A stretch of 64,000 bases of DNA, taken from contig JAJEKV010000051.1 in assembly GCA_021234155.1 (NCBI GenBank), forward strand, positions 7,724,761 through 7,788,760, in the 5' to 3' direction. Below are positions 32,221 through 42,889 of the stretch, piece by piece. A program made the translations under genes and the position numbers. The notes below the pieces were generated by a model. The model worked only from the letters and a program-made list of their open reading frames with translations. It was not told the origin of the DNA and ran no database searches. Origin of the DNA: Isoetes taiwanensis (lineage: Eukaryota > Streptophyta > Lycopodiopsida > Isoetales > Isoetaceae). The first letter of the stretch is position 1. Each line of letters opens with the position of its first letter.

Positions 32221-34900
32221 GTACTTAGATTCAGGTCGATTGCGAGCAGACCTCATATTAATGAATAGCCACTTTCAAATGTTGATCTGAATGATGTAAT
32301 TGGAAAGTCAATCTCTTAGAAACCATTGACTTGGGGACCATTGTCCAGAATCATAGTGTGATGTGGAAAAGGGGGTTTGACCCCATCTTATTTTCCAGCG
32401 GATGGCCCAAGATGATGGGAAGGGAATATTCTGACAATATTCCCTGCATCTATGGCCAGGAATGAGCGATTATAAGGAATGAGCAAAAGTTCTTCTTTAC
32501 GTTATATTGAGCAAAAGTTCTTGTTACCGTCTTGGTCTTTGTGTTATATATTAAAATGATATATAACTCATGTTGCCTTAGGGGGTTGCTAAAATTGGAT
32601 TTACAAACCATCCAATCTTACTATGGACATCCTCACACTCCCTCTAAAAAAGAAAAAAGAGAGCCAAGCTCACATACCCACATTCAATTTTAGATATTCA
32701 TCTTCGTGAGCTTCTTTTTCTCTAGGAATGCCAAGGATGTTTGTTATCGAAAATTTTATAAGGTATCGTTAATTTCTAGCCTATCCACGTGTTATGCAAT
32801 GCCAGCTAAAGTTTCACCGAAGCACGGGAATCTATGGTTCATTGGATCTAATTTGCACATCCCAACTGAGGAAATTAGAAAGCCCATGGAGAATTAACTC
32901 AGCTTTCTTCAAAAATCTTCTTTTGACGATGGGCAGATTACAAGGAATCCTCTACATTTCCTTTGCAAGAAAAAGAAGCTTCAACCTATCAATTCCACCT
33001 GTCATAAATGACATAGCTCATCATAGGGTTCTCTTTTGAGTTTACCTATGGATCAGTGGGTGAGGTTACTATTCATGCAGTCTATGTAAGTGCTTTAACA
33101 TAGCTTCATAGTTCCAACCATATATAAGTGACCAAACCTCTAGGGGGTAGATTCTTAAAAAATGAATAAGGTTGCCTCTGATGAAAAACTCGCAAGCTTC
33201 TCTGATCCAAGAGACCGCATAAAGGCACAGTTCCTATTTGCTAGCATAAGATGCAAATGCAAAGTCAATTGTAGCGGCAGAGTGAAAAGATGATAGAAGC
33301 AGAAGCAGCATGCGGCACATGGGCAATCGGGGTTGAGGCAGCCCGAGTAGGACGTGGAGCTGGAGTGGGAGGAGCATGCTACAAAACTAGAATCAAACAC
33401 ATACTCCCTCTTGAATATGCACACGAACCTCTTCACATCCGACACAGACAGAATGCAGCAGTCAGACATGGGCATTTCCATCTCAGGATTCCTGCCACCA
33501 ATTACCTACCGGCCCCTTCCACAGATGAACTACACCTTCCAAGATAACCTGTAACCCAGCTCTTCCCAAGAGCTGCAAGGACAGAACCACATCCGGCTTC
33601 GCTGCTCGCCAAGGTCGGGCTGCTTTTAGCAACCCCCGTGAAGAGGGAACTTGCCCTCTATGGCCATGCATAGATGTGAGAAAAAATGGCTACGAACACC
33701 AACCATAGGGAAAAAAAAAACACCAAACAAATGCACACACACCCCCTCCCTCCCCCCTTCCCTTTTTTTTTTTTGCCCAACCTTTGGCCAAATCTAGGAA
33801 ACTGGTCATTTCGGGATGTATTGACCTCAATATGACTAAGCCACACAAAATCATCAACCAATATCTCTTATTTTATACCTCTATTTCCCAACAACTACTT
33901 AGCTTTTTTTATTATTTTAGCTTTGTAGATGTTCTCTAATATTGTGTTTGTGTTCTTAGAAGCATGATCAGGAGTGGCAGGACCTTCGACAAAAGGATCC
34001 CGAGGGTTTACATCAATGTTTGGTATCGAAGATCGCATACCTCGAGACCAGGTCCCTCGCGCCCCCACCGAGTTGGCGGATGCCCTTAATCTGAGCCAAC
34101 CCATGCCCGCACAACTCTTGTTGTGTTGGAGTGGGATCTTGATCAACATAAAGGCTTGTCCCCATCAACTACTTGCTTTGGCGCAAAATAGCTCCTCATA
34201 CTTGCACTTCTACGATCGTGAATGTGACAATACTATGGCGATATGGCATTAAGCACCATGGCGGCTTGCTTGAGTACATGCACATGAAACATCACACGGG
34301 CGATGATCAGCATCTATAGGCATTCAATGAGGTTCTTCCTTGCTTCTTCCTACAGGCCACGAGCCACCAAATTATGGCTCCTTTGTCTGAGCTCTTAGAG
34401 CTCTCTGATTCAAGTCAACATTGAAAGCACTATTTCATTACCTGTGGACTTTGCTTTGATCCATTTTGATCCCAAATTACCACCATATAGTTATAATATA
34501 TGGTTTCATTTTTATGGCAAATGAACAATCACAAGCCTGATTTGCTTGGCCACCTCAAATTGGATGATTGCCCAATGTAGCAGGTCTGTGAAGCCCTTGC
34601 AAGGAAAAAAAAAGATCCAAAAAGTCATGGAAGAGAAGCAACGAAAAAAAGTTAATCTCATTGAAGAAAATGACGAGCAATATTCATATGGTTAAGCAGC
34701 ATTCATACATTTAGACAAACAAATTGGGCGCCCACCCAATTTGATGCAAATATTACAAAATAAATACATAGATGCGAACTAAAATTACGAGCGGACGCCA
34801 ACTTTCAGGTTCATATCATATATTAGTTTTTATAGTTTGGGCTACACTTGACTACACCTCCAGATTACTTTCCACCTGCACATCATTTAGGGCAGCACCC
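32221..34900. other. Unassigned sequence
   Basis: No gene family was recognised. A GC-richer, coding-like stretch at about 33,960-34,250 and another at 33,280-33,660 have open frames but no motifs that I can identify. Homopolymer runs occur near 33,711 and 33,765. Confidence 0.4.
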
Positions 34901-35345
34901 ATTTTCTCCTCAGAACTCTTTAGAATCCAAAGAGGCATTCTCCTCCCCATGTTCTTATAGTTCCTCTTCTTAAAGGTCACTTCCTCCTCGTCTCCCTGGT
35001 TCTGTTCCTCCCCGTTAGTCTCTTTGTCGAGTGTGTTTCCCCCTGCTCCTTGTTGAAGTTCTTGTTTACAACTATTTTATCCTTTTCATGGTCCGCAGTG
35101 CTCGTATCTTCTCCATTTGGAAATCTTTCTCCAGACTTATGGGGTCGACAACTGCAACTGTGGGTCCACGTTCCACGAACAATTAGAATCTAGTGCTCGC
35201 GTCAACCACATCCTGCGTCAAGACAACATCTTGGCCGACAACAGCATTGATATTGTCCTTCTTTCTCTTGAAAGCCTCGAGCTCTTTCAGCCCAAGTCTG
35301 GCCACTCCAATGATGCCCTTGAACTGCTCCATAAGACTGCCTCTA
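34890..35345 (-). pseudogene. Unrecognised coding-like relic
   Basis: The minus strand reads as protein-like sequence in pieces: EQFKGIIGVARLGLKELEAF (near 35,300), and after a frame change an acidic-then-basic stretch with DEEEVTFKKRNYKNMGRR and SSEEKMGAALNDVQVESN before a stop near 34,850. Low-complexity acidic linkers of this sort occur in transposase and chromatin proteins. I cannot assign a family. Confidence 0.3.
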
Positions 35346-36044
35346 CTTATTGATTCACGAACAGAGAAGAAATTATATTGTTGGATGAGCTTTTGGAGAA
35401 TTTACAGAAGGATCTTATTACAAAAGAGTTGAATAAGAAGAAAGTGGAAATAAGAATAGAGAGGACACATCAGAAACAATTTCACTGCAAGCATCAGGAA
35501 ACCATTTTAAAACAACTTCAAACTCGTTTCTTGCTTCAACAACCCATCAAACCTACCAGGCTTCTTCAATACACAACTTTTAGATCTTATTTCTATTCTA
35601 TTATGTTATAAACTATATTCTTTGTTTGCAGGTATCCCAAAATTCCAATAATTTTGTAAGCCAGTTTCTGAAGTCTAAACCTTAAATTTGGATTGTCGCT
35701 AGATTTAAATATCTAGCGGCTTTAGTGAATTACCCTATTCATAAGCCTTTTCCAGATTTGCTTTGTGCTGGAGAGTGTTCTCCAGTGGTTATATTGAATT
35801 TTCCTCTGATGGCTTTCCTTCAAAACCAAAAGCCAAATTTTGAATATTTGTGTTACGTTGACTAAGAGGATTCTAAGGTGTTTTCTCCCTAACTTCTTTT
35901 ACTTTCTATAGCTGAAACTTTGTTAGTAAAGATTGCCTGTACCCACAGATATGAAAGCTTGATGCTGCCATAAACCTTGCCATAGGTGAATGCAGAGAAC
36001 CTCAACAACTGGAGTACAAAGTATGAGACTCATTCCCTTCTTAT

Positions 36045-36208
36045 CTCCTGCTCCATCTAGAACTGTGGTTGCATCCCTAGATATAGTAATATGTTTTCTG
36101 GCATTAAATTGCAAGTGACTCAAGGATCTCCTGCTCCATCTAAAACTGTGGTGGCATCCCTAGATATAGTAATATGTTTTTTGGCATTAAATTGCAAGTG
36201 ACTCAAGG
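36045..36208. repeat. 83-bp tandem duplication
   Basis: CTCCTGCTCCATCTAGAACT at 36,045 recurs at 36,128 with few mismatches. Both copies continue through CTAGATATAGTAATATG and TGCAAGTGACTCAAGG. Confidence 0.85.
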
Positions 36209-36720
36209 TTAACAATAGCTCCCAACATTTTAGAAATATATGCATCTTTTCTATTGTCCATTGCTTGACTAACCTCCAGCTTTAAGCCAATACCACTTTC
36301 AATGACATACAACATGGCTAACCTGCATTCGTTAAAAACAACATGCAGCCCATATACAAAACAACATCACGGTATTATACCTGTCATCGGTTTGTGTTGA
36401 ATTAGTCTCCATTTTTTATGATGGAGCTCAAAGCGGATTAAGTTCCCCGACCAAATCCGTGCCAGCCTTCATCTCAAAATGCCTATGCATCCTAATGCTA
36501 AATATGCTATGCCGCTACCTATGAAAGTGTTGCTAGACGAACACCTAATTGTTTAAAGATCTATAATGCTAGCTAAGATAACTAGAAACTTGCTATGAAA
36601 AGGTTAGATCTGGCAGCACAGAAAACTGGAAACTTGCATGCCATTCATATATAATCAATATGCAATAACACGTAGGTGGATTTCATTGAAGGAACTTAAT
36701 GTGTCTCTGATATACCAAAG

Positions 36721-37029
36721 ATGGAGATTGAAGTTGCTGAGTTGTTATGCATCTTAGAGCGAGACTTTTCTACTAGCTTCTTTGATCTTCAAGTACATCT
36801 TCTAGAGGAGATTGGTTTGATGGGATCAGCTCCTGGACATTGGATGTTCTTTTTGGAAATATATTTGAAAGTTCTAGAAGGTTTTGTTCGTCAAATGGCT
36901 AGGCCAGAAGGGTGTATGGCAGAAGGGCATTTGGTGCAGGAGATCCTTTTCTTCATGATGGATGCCACCACATGCTCCACATATATGGAAAAAAGAACAA
37001 CGTGTGGAAGATATGGCAGAAGATCTTGA
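36721..37029 (+). pseudogene. CACTA (En/Spm) transposase relic, DUF4218-like
   Basis: The plus-strand frame reads LQVHLLEEIGLMGSAPGHW, then KVLEGFVRQMARPEGCMAEG. This matches what I recall of the DUF4218 C-terminal region of plant CACTA transposases (HLxxEVxxxGPVxYRWMYxxERYxxxLKxxVRNxAxPEGSxAEGY). About 100 codons remain, with no upstream transposase core in the window. A CACTA terminus lies 250 bases downstream at 37,282, which supports the assignment. Confidence 0.7.
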
Positions 37030-37257
37030 AGGCCTTGGGGTAAAACACAGTCTACCACTGCCACTATATATGTAACAACTGGTGGCGCTATGTTTTGATG
37101 CTAATAGCAACATCTATAGCGTCATAACAAAATTATTGACACTTTGGATGACATAAATTGTGACTCTACTCCTGACAGAAATTGCGCCACCTATAGCATC
37201 ACCTACGTATAGATGTCAGCAATAATGTTATAATGTATATTTGCCACTTTGCTGACA

Positions 37258-37282
37258 CTAATTGACACCTTCTCTTGTAGTG
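37258..37282. repeat. CACTA-type terminal repeat (right end)
   Basis: Read on the minus strand the end is CACTACAAGAGAAGGTGTCA, the canonical CACTACAAGA start of En/Spm elements. Subterminal DNA at 37,085-37,250 repeats motifs such as GTGGCGCTAT, TATAGCGTCA and CGCCACCTATAGC on both strands. The matching left end was not found in the window. Confidence 0.75.
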
Positions 37283-39056
37283 AGGGGCAATGACCAAATT
37301 CTTTGTTGCAAAATGACTAAAAGCATTACTTCTAGAACTATGGTTTATTCTTAGTCCTGTTGTATAAAAAATAGCAAGCCCTTTCTTCTTGTCTAGCTAG
37401 GAATAGAATAGTCCACAATTTGGAAGCATGTGGCCACTCTTCTATGAAATCACAAAAATTGCTTCCCAATTGAGTATCTAAATGTAGGAAAAAGCCTATT
37501 CTGGTCACAGAGACAATGGCAGCATATCATCTTGCACCAGTTCTTTTACTGAAAATTAACCTAAATTTCACAGCAATGATTACAGTCACAGACGAATTCC
37601 ACAGCGATAATTACGGTCTGTTTTTCATTCTTATCTCATATTCTACCTGTTTTTACCTCATAATTTGCACATCGTTAACCTAGAATAGCCTTTTGCCTTA
37701 CATTCATGTTTCAAAAATACCCCAGGCCTAATTCTCGGCACTGCTTCCACCTCAGAATCCAAGCCCCGGGTGTGTCTTGTCTACGAAAAACATAGATATC
37801 TTTATGTTGTTATCATGCAACCTTGAATTATCCAAATAAAAGGGAATCATTTTTAAAACGCACTCTAAGAGGAGGCAACGTCCTTGCCACTTTGCACAAC
37901 AGGCTTGAAACGAAAGGGTAGATATACAATTAGTATATCAGCTACCTGTATATATATGTTAAAGGAAAGTAGGTACTAAATTGTACTATCCTGACCTAAC
38001 CAGAAAAGTCAAAGCCATCAAATTGGATGCATCAAGTTGAGAGTTTTTGCAACGCACCACAAAGATATCAAAGATATGCTACTAATTCCTAGTTAATTGC
38101 ATGATTGTAAATGTGGCCTAGGAGTTGTGAAACATGACAAAAACTTAAGCCCCTCTTGTGTCTTTAGTAGGGAGCTTTTTCCAAACTTAAGCCCCTTTTC
38201 TGTCTTTAGCTAGGAAGATTTTTTCCATGACTGTCTTTTTCCATTGTTGAGATCATGACCATGAATTTGTCCTTTTCTTTTTTCTTAATATAGTATCCTA
38301 GGCCAATTGATTTTTGCAGACGATAAAGATCAATTTAATTCTCCTTAAATACAATATCTCTACATGTTAAATCTTTTGGTCATAAGACTATTATAAATTT
38401 ATACTTTCCCTTTATTTGAAGTCCATATATTAGAATTTGAAGACTTTGCTCCTTGTGAACATGGACATTTATTTGGACATTTATTTGCTAATGTTAATCC
38501 ACCTACTTGATCTTTGTCTACTAACCTTTTTTCCCTCATGGAATAAATTTAGGCACTTCTAGCATCAATTGGACTATATATAAAGTTTCATTAGATGCTC
38601 TTGAAGATTGCGTCCAATGCTAAACAATGTACCTATCAATGTTTAGGTCGAAGATATAAAGTTCACCAATATTCTAAATATCATGCTACAGTTACTAGAC
38701 ATTCTGAAAATAATGTTTCATAAACCTTTCCATAAGCTTCCAAAACTTCAAACATCATGCTATAGTTGCATACATTTCGAAGAATATGGTCCAAAAACTT
38801 GTAAGTTCAATAGTAAGTAACAACATTTACATAAATCTCTCTCATTATATAATGCAACACACGACTTCCTACATAAATCTCTCTCATTATATAATGCAAC
38901 ACACGACTTCCTTGATAAGTTACTAGAGTCATATGTACACATCATGTTCACTATATAGACATATCACACAACTTCCTCAAAAAGTTCCTATAGTCGTATG
39001 TACACACATCATGTACAGGATCAGGTTTACAAAATCGCCAATGTGAAAAGTTATAA
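37283..39056. other. Non-coding AT-rich sequence with a 42-bp tandem duplication
   Basis: ACATAAATCTCTCTCATTAT repeats at about 38,830 and 38,872, a 42-base tandem duplication. No coding feature was recognised before the 3' end of the CBS gene. Confidence 0.5.
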
Positions 39057-40203
39057 TCAATCTCCATTTTCTAAAGCTGCAAAAATGTCTGTCCTAGTCA
39101 CAATTCCTGCAAAATTCACCATATCAATGGCTCAATATTGAATCAAATCTCTTTGGTTTATTTACTTAGAGACTGAACTACGATTTCATACCTACAACTT
39201 CATCCAACTGATTGACAATAGGGATCCGGTGTATCTTATTCCTCAGCATTGCAACAGCAGCATCTGTTAAAGGCAGATTGAAAACATGACATTGCTGCCA
39301 CCAAAAGAAAGAAGAAAAGAAAAATGGGAAAAAAATCAACAGGATGTGAAATTAAAGAAATTGGCACCTGAGACAGTCTTATCCGCAGTTAGCGTAATGG
39401 CAGGGGAGCTCATTACTTCTGAAACCTTACATTCTGACTGCAAAAACATAATCCAATGCCAGAATAAGTAGACTACAAAGATAAGGCCTAATAAATCTAG
39501 AGACATACCCCAGAAGGAATTTTTTTCCTGTCACTCTTGGAAATAACTCCAATACACCTTCCTTCTTCATCAACAACTGCAAGTCCAGAAATGTGCTCAA
39601 AAAATTGATCAAGATCTTTAACCAGATCAGACGGCCTTGCACAGTAGATATTCCTAGACATCATATCAGCAAGTGAAGAAGAAGGATGAGCCTGCAAAAA
39701 ATATCATAAAAATTACACATCTATTAGATCCATGACTAAGAAATTTCCATATTATGTATCAGATCAAGATTCCAGATACCACATACCCCACTTTTGAAGA
39801 TCAGAGGAGCATAGTGTGCAAACATATCCTCAAAATTAAGAATGGAAAAATTGAGAGGCCACTCTCCAGATGGAATAATTTCTACATCTGTGTTCTGCGA
39901 ATCTTCCGTTTTTTCCACATTCTCTCGCAATTCTTGTGTCTTATCATCATCATTCTCATCATCAGCCACAATGGTTGGCTCTATATAATCCAAAAGATCC
40001 TGAAAATTGAGAATGGATACATTCTCAGGCCATTCTCCAGATTGAACATCAGCATCTTCCCGTTCTATCTTCAAATCCACAAATGCATGCCGACTAAAAG
40101 ACTCAAACTTACTTCTAAGACAAAAATCGGGGACAAAATTTTTGGATCGGAAACCCAAAGGGCTAAAATTTGCGCCCACATTCAAGCATCCTAATGCAGC
40201 CAT
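39057..40203 (-). CDS. CBS-domain-pair protein, probably plastid-targeted
   Basis: Five exons (40,203-39,787, 39,691-39,509, 39,437-39,368, 39,263-39,192, 39,106-39,057) join in phase to 263 residues with no stop. Residues 1-45 (MAALGCLNVGANF...) look like a transit peptide. A middle region carries GEWPENVSILNFQDLL and, about 55 residues later, GEWPLNFSILNFEDMF. The tandem CBS pair follows: SSLADMMSRNIYCARPSDL...GLAVVDEEGRCIGVISKSDR, then SEVMSSPAITLTADKTV...IHRIPIVNQLDEVVGIVTRTDIF. CBS pairs bind adenosine nucleotides and regulate partner enzymes. The GEWP-SILNF plus CBS layout fits, from memory, a plant family that includes a small Arabidopsis chloroplast CBS protein. Introns are 71-104 bases. 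The gene appears intact. Confidence 0.85.
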
Positions 40204-40258
40204 AGATGTTTTTTAGCGGATCGCTAGACTGATGGCCACCGCTGTAACAGGGAGGAAC

Positions 40259-40266
40259 TATTTATA
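40259..40266 (-). promoter_or_regulatory. TATA box of the CBS gene
   Basis: Read on the minus strand it is TATAAATA, 56-63 bases before the ATG at 40,203. This gives a 5' leader of about 25-30 bases and supports the chosen start. Confidence 0.6.
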
Positions 40267-40619
40267 GCATAGGCCCATAAGAAAGGAGCAGGGATATTTG
40301 TTCAAGTGGGGAATGGCAACTTGCCCTAATTTTTTTTACGGGGTTTCGGCTGCCGCCATGGAGGCGCAGCCGCAACCGACACGTGTCGACATCTGAGGCG
40401 TACAACTTTTCTGCATGGACAATGTGTGACAGGGTCCTTCTTCACGTGGGTGCCTTTTAAATTGTTCATACATGTTCATTTTTGTGGGATCCATATGTAG
40501 ATTCAATATATCTATCATTAGGAAGCAGAATCAGCCCATCCTTTGAAGAAGCTTTTTAACTCTTTTCTATTGCCTGCCACCACCTTCTCGGCCTCCTCAA
40601 AGATTTTGTATCAATTCGA

Positions 40620-41245
40620 ACCATTCAATATTCCCATAGTGCCTTGCTAAATTTAGATAGATTGTAGCTTCTTACGACATGCATCGTGCTTGTTAGTTAT
40701 GCGTGTTGCCATATCGGCTCCAGTTCAACATTCTTAGCAATGCTCAGGAGTATGTATAACAGATTCCTACAATGAACCTTTGCTAATTTAGTAGGTACAA
40801 ATAATAAAATTCCAAGTTGTAGGTCCTTCCATTATATAATATAGATTCAGAGAATCGCCTTAGGGTGCTCGAAAGCCATATGAAGGTCTATGAAGGGTCG
40901 CAGAGTGTTTAGTACCTTACTAAATTTAGATAGATTGTAGCTTCTTATGACGTATCAACTCCAGTTCAACATTCTTAGCAATGCTCAAGAACATGCACAA
41001 AAGATTCCTACAATGAACCTTTGCTAATTTAGGTACAAGTAATGAAATTCCAAGTTGTAGGTCCTTCCATTATATAATAAAAATTTAGACAATCACCTTA
41101 GGGTGCCAGATCAACTCCAGTTCAACATTCTTAGCAATGCTCAAGAACATGCACAAAAGATTCCTACAATGAACCTTTGCTAATTTAGGTACAAGTAATG
41201 AAATTCCAAGTTGTAGGTCCTTCCATCTTTTATATTATACAAGAA
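40620..41245. repeat. Triplicated 150-270 bp segment
   Basis: A block containing TCAACATTCTTAGCAATGCT, ACAATGAACCTTTGCTAATT and AATTCCAAGTTGTAGGTCCT occurs three times (near 40,727, 40,973 and 41,120). The leading part (TTAGATAGATTGTAGCTTCT) is present only in the first two copies. Similarity is high, so the duplication is fairly recent. Confidence 0.85.
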
Positions 41246-41442
41246 ATTTATCGCAGCGGCCAAGGCCGCCACGAACATTTTTTTTGTCCAACTTGATGCA
41301 AAAAGGTTTTGTAAGTAAATCTTAATTCTGGACATGTGAAAAGTGAACTTGGAGAAAAGCATATGGATAACATAACTCGTTTACCCCATAGCACATGCAC
41401 ATGCATTAATTTGTGCAAACGACTAAGACATGCACCAAAGCG

Positions 41443-41887
41443 AGGATAGTCTTACCCCTCGATTGGGGGATCCTGAGGTGTGGATCCTGTGAGGATCTGG
41501 ATCCTCTCGAGGATCGCGGTGATCCCTGAGGACTCCGGAATCCTCTCATCAAGCAAGTAAGTAGCGAATCAGATATTTCTTTTTGGCCTCTTGAAAGGAA
41601 AAAATGGGGCATTTCGTGGGATTTTTTCCCTATCTAAACCAAATCGAATGGGATCAGCTTCGAGGATGGCTCAATGGGCCGGATCAGAAGTTGTGTAAGA
41701 GAAAAGAAGGAATTGAAGCGAAGCCAACAGAATCAAGAATGCTTCCAATCGCCAAAATCAGCCCTAAACTCAAGCAAAGAACTCCATTACCGCGCTAGCT
41801 GACTTTGTGATCCCTGAGGATCTGATTCGGCGGTGATCCCGAGAACAGGATCACCTCCGATCCCTCAATCCGTGGTAAGACTATCCT
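41443..41887. mobile_element. 445-bp TIR element (MITE), rich in GATCC
   Basis: The ends are AGGATAGTCTTACC...GATTG-GGGATC and its inverse, about 30 bases with few mismatches. Subterminal DNA on both sides repeats GGATCC/GATCC words (41,468-41,540 and 41,806-41,868). The interior codes for nothing recognisable. No clear target duplication is seen. Confidence 0.7.
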
Positions 41888-42189
41888 ACGCCCCATGCAC
41901 CAAGAGAAGGTACATTGTTATCGTCATTTCGGCATATGCTACGCCAGAGTGGAAGTCCGCATATGCTTTCCATCATTATTAAGAAATATCCACATTGTGT
42001 GCGGGATATTGGCCGAAGTAATGGGCAAGTATATGTTTGGAACCTTAGAGCATATACAAAGATTAAATTCTTTACCTAAGTATGCATGTATCAATTTCTT
42101 GAGTTCCAAGGGTTAAGTAGATCCAACGGTAGAGATCGATGGGATCTCCAGTTACCGAGAGGTTAACTTGTCAAAATTACTATTTGTAT

Positions 42190-42578
42190 ATCTCGATTGG
42201 CCACTATATTTTGCCTCTAGATATGTTTCCTAAGTATAATTTTTGGTCAAAAATGCTGTTCCTGCCCCATTCTGTCTCTGTCAGTTCGTCTCCTGTCATT
42301 CACCGTCCGTCTCACTTGCCTCAATTTATCTATCCAAGAAAAGGACTTGGAATTTGGGCTTACTTTTATACGGTATAAAGCCCTAGTAGATTACACTGAT
42401 CCATATCCATCAATAATAGAAGATTAGACCAATCCATAGTTAGCCACGCAATTGATTTGCCACTAGGATTTGCCTCCACGTATGTTTCTTACATATTTTA
42501 CCAAAACTGCTATTCTTATATATCGATTGCCCACTATATTTTGCGTCGAGTATGTTTCTTACATAAATTTTGTCAAAA

Positions 42579-42650
<72 letters not shown>

Positions 42651-42667
42651 CATCTATCCATTCATTC

Positions 42668-42749
<82 letters not shown>

Positions 42750-42885
42750 TTTTCTATCTATCTATCAAAAAAAGGGACTTAGAAATTGGGCTTACTTTTA
42801 TATGCCAAAGCCCTAGTTGATTACATTGATCCATATCCATCAATAATAGAAGATTAGACCAATCCATAATAGCCACACAATGGAT
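42190..42885. repeat. Duplicated segment (about 430 bp apart) carrying an ATCT microsatellite
   Basis: The sequence from CACTATATTTTGCCTCTAGA to CCATCAATAATAGAAGATTA is present at 42,200-42,440 and again at 42,530-42,880. The second copy holds the ATCT array where the first has ordinary sequence ending in ATCTATCC. Confidence 0.8.
42580..42766. repeat. ATCT microsatellite, about 187 bp
   Basis: About 45 ATCT units, interrupted once near 42,650-42,668 and again near 42,749. The long YLSI-repeat reading frames over it are an artefact of the tetranucleotide. Confidence 0.97.
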
Positions 42886-42889
42886 TTTT

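Noticed and set aside
42457-42820. Long YLSI-repeat proteins
   Set aside because: Translation of the ATCT microsatellite in three frames, with no independent coding signal.
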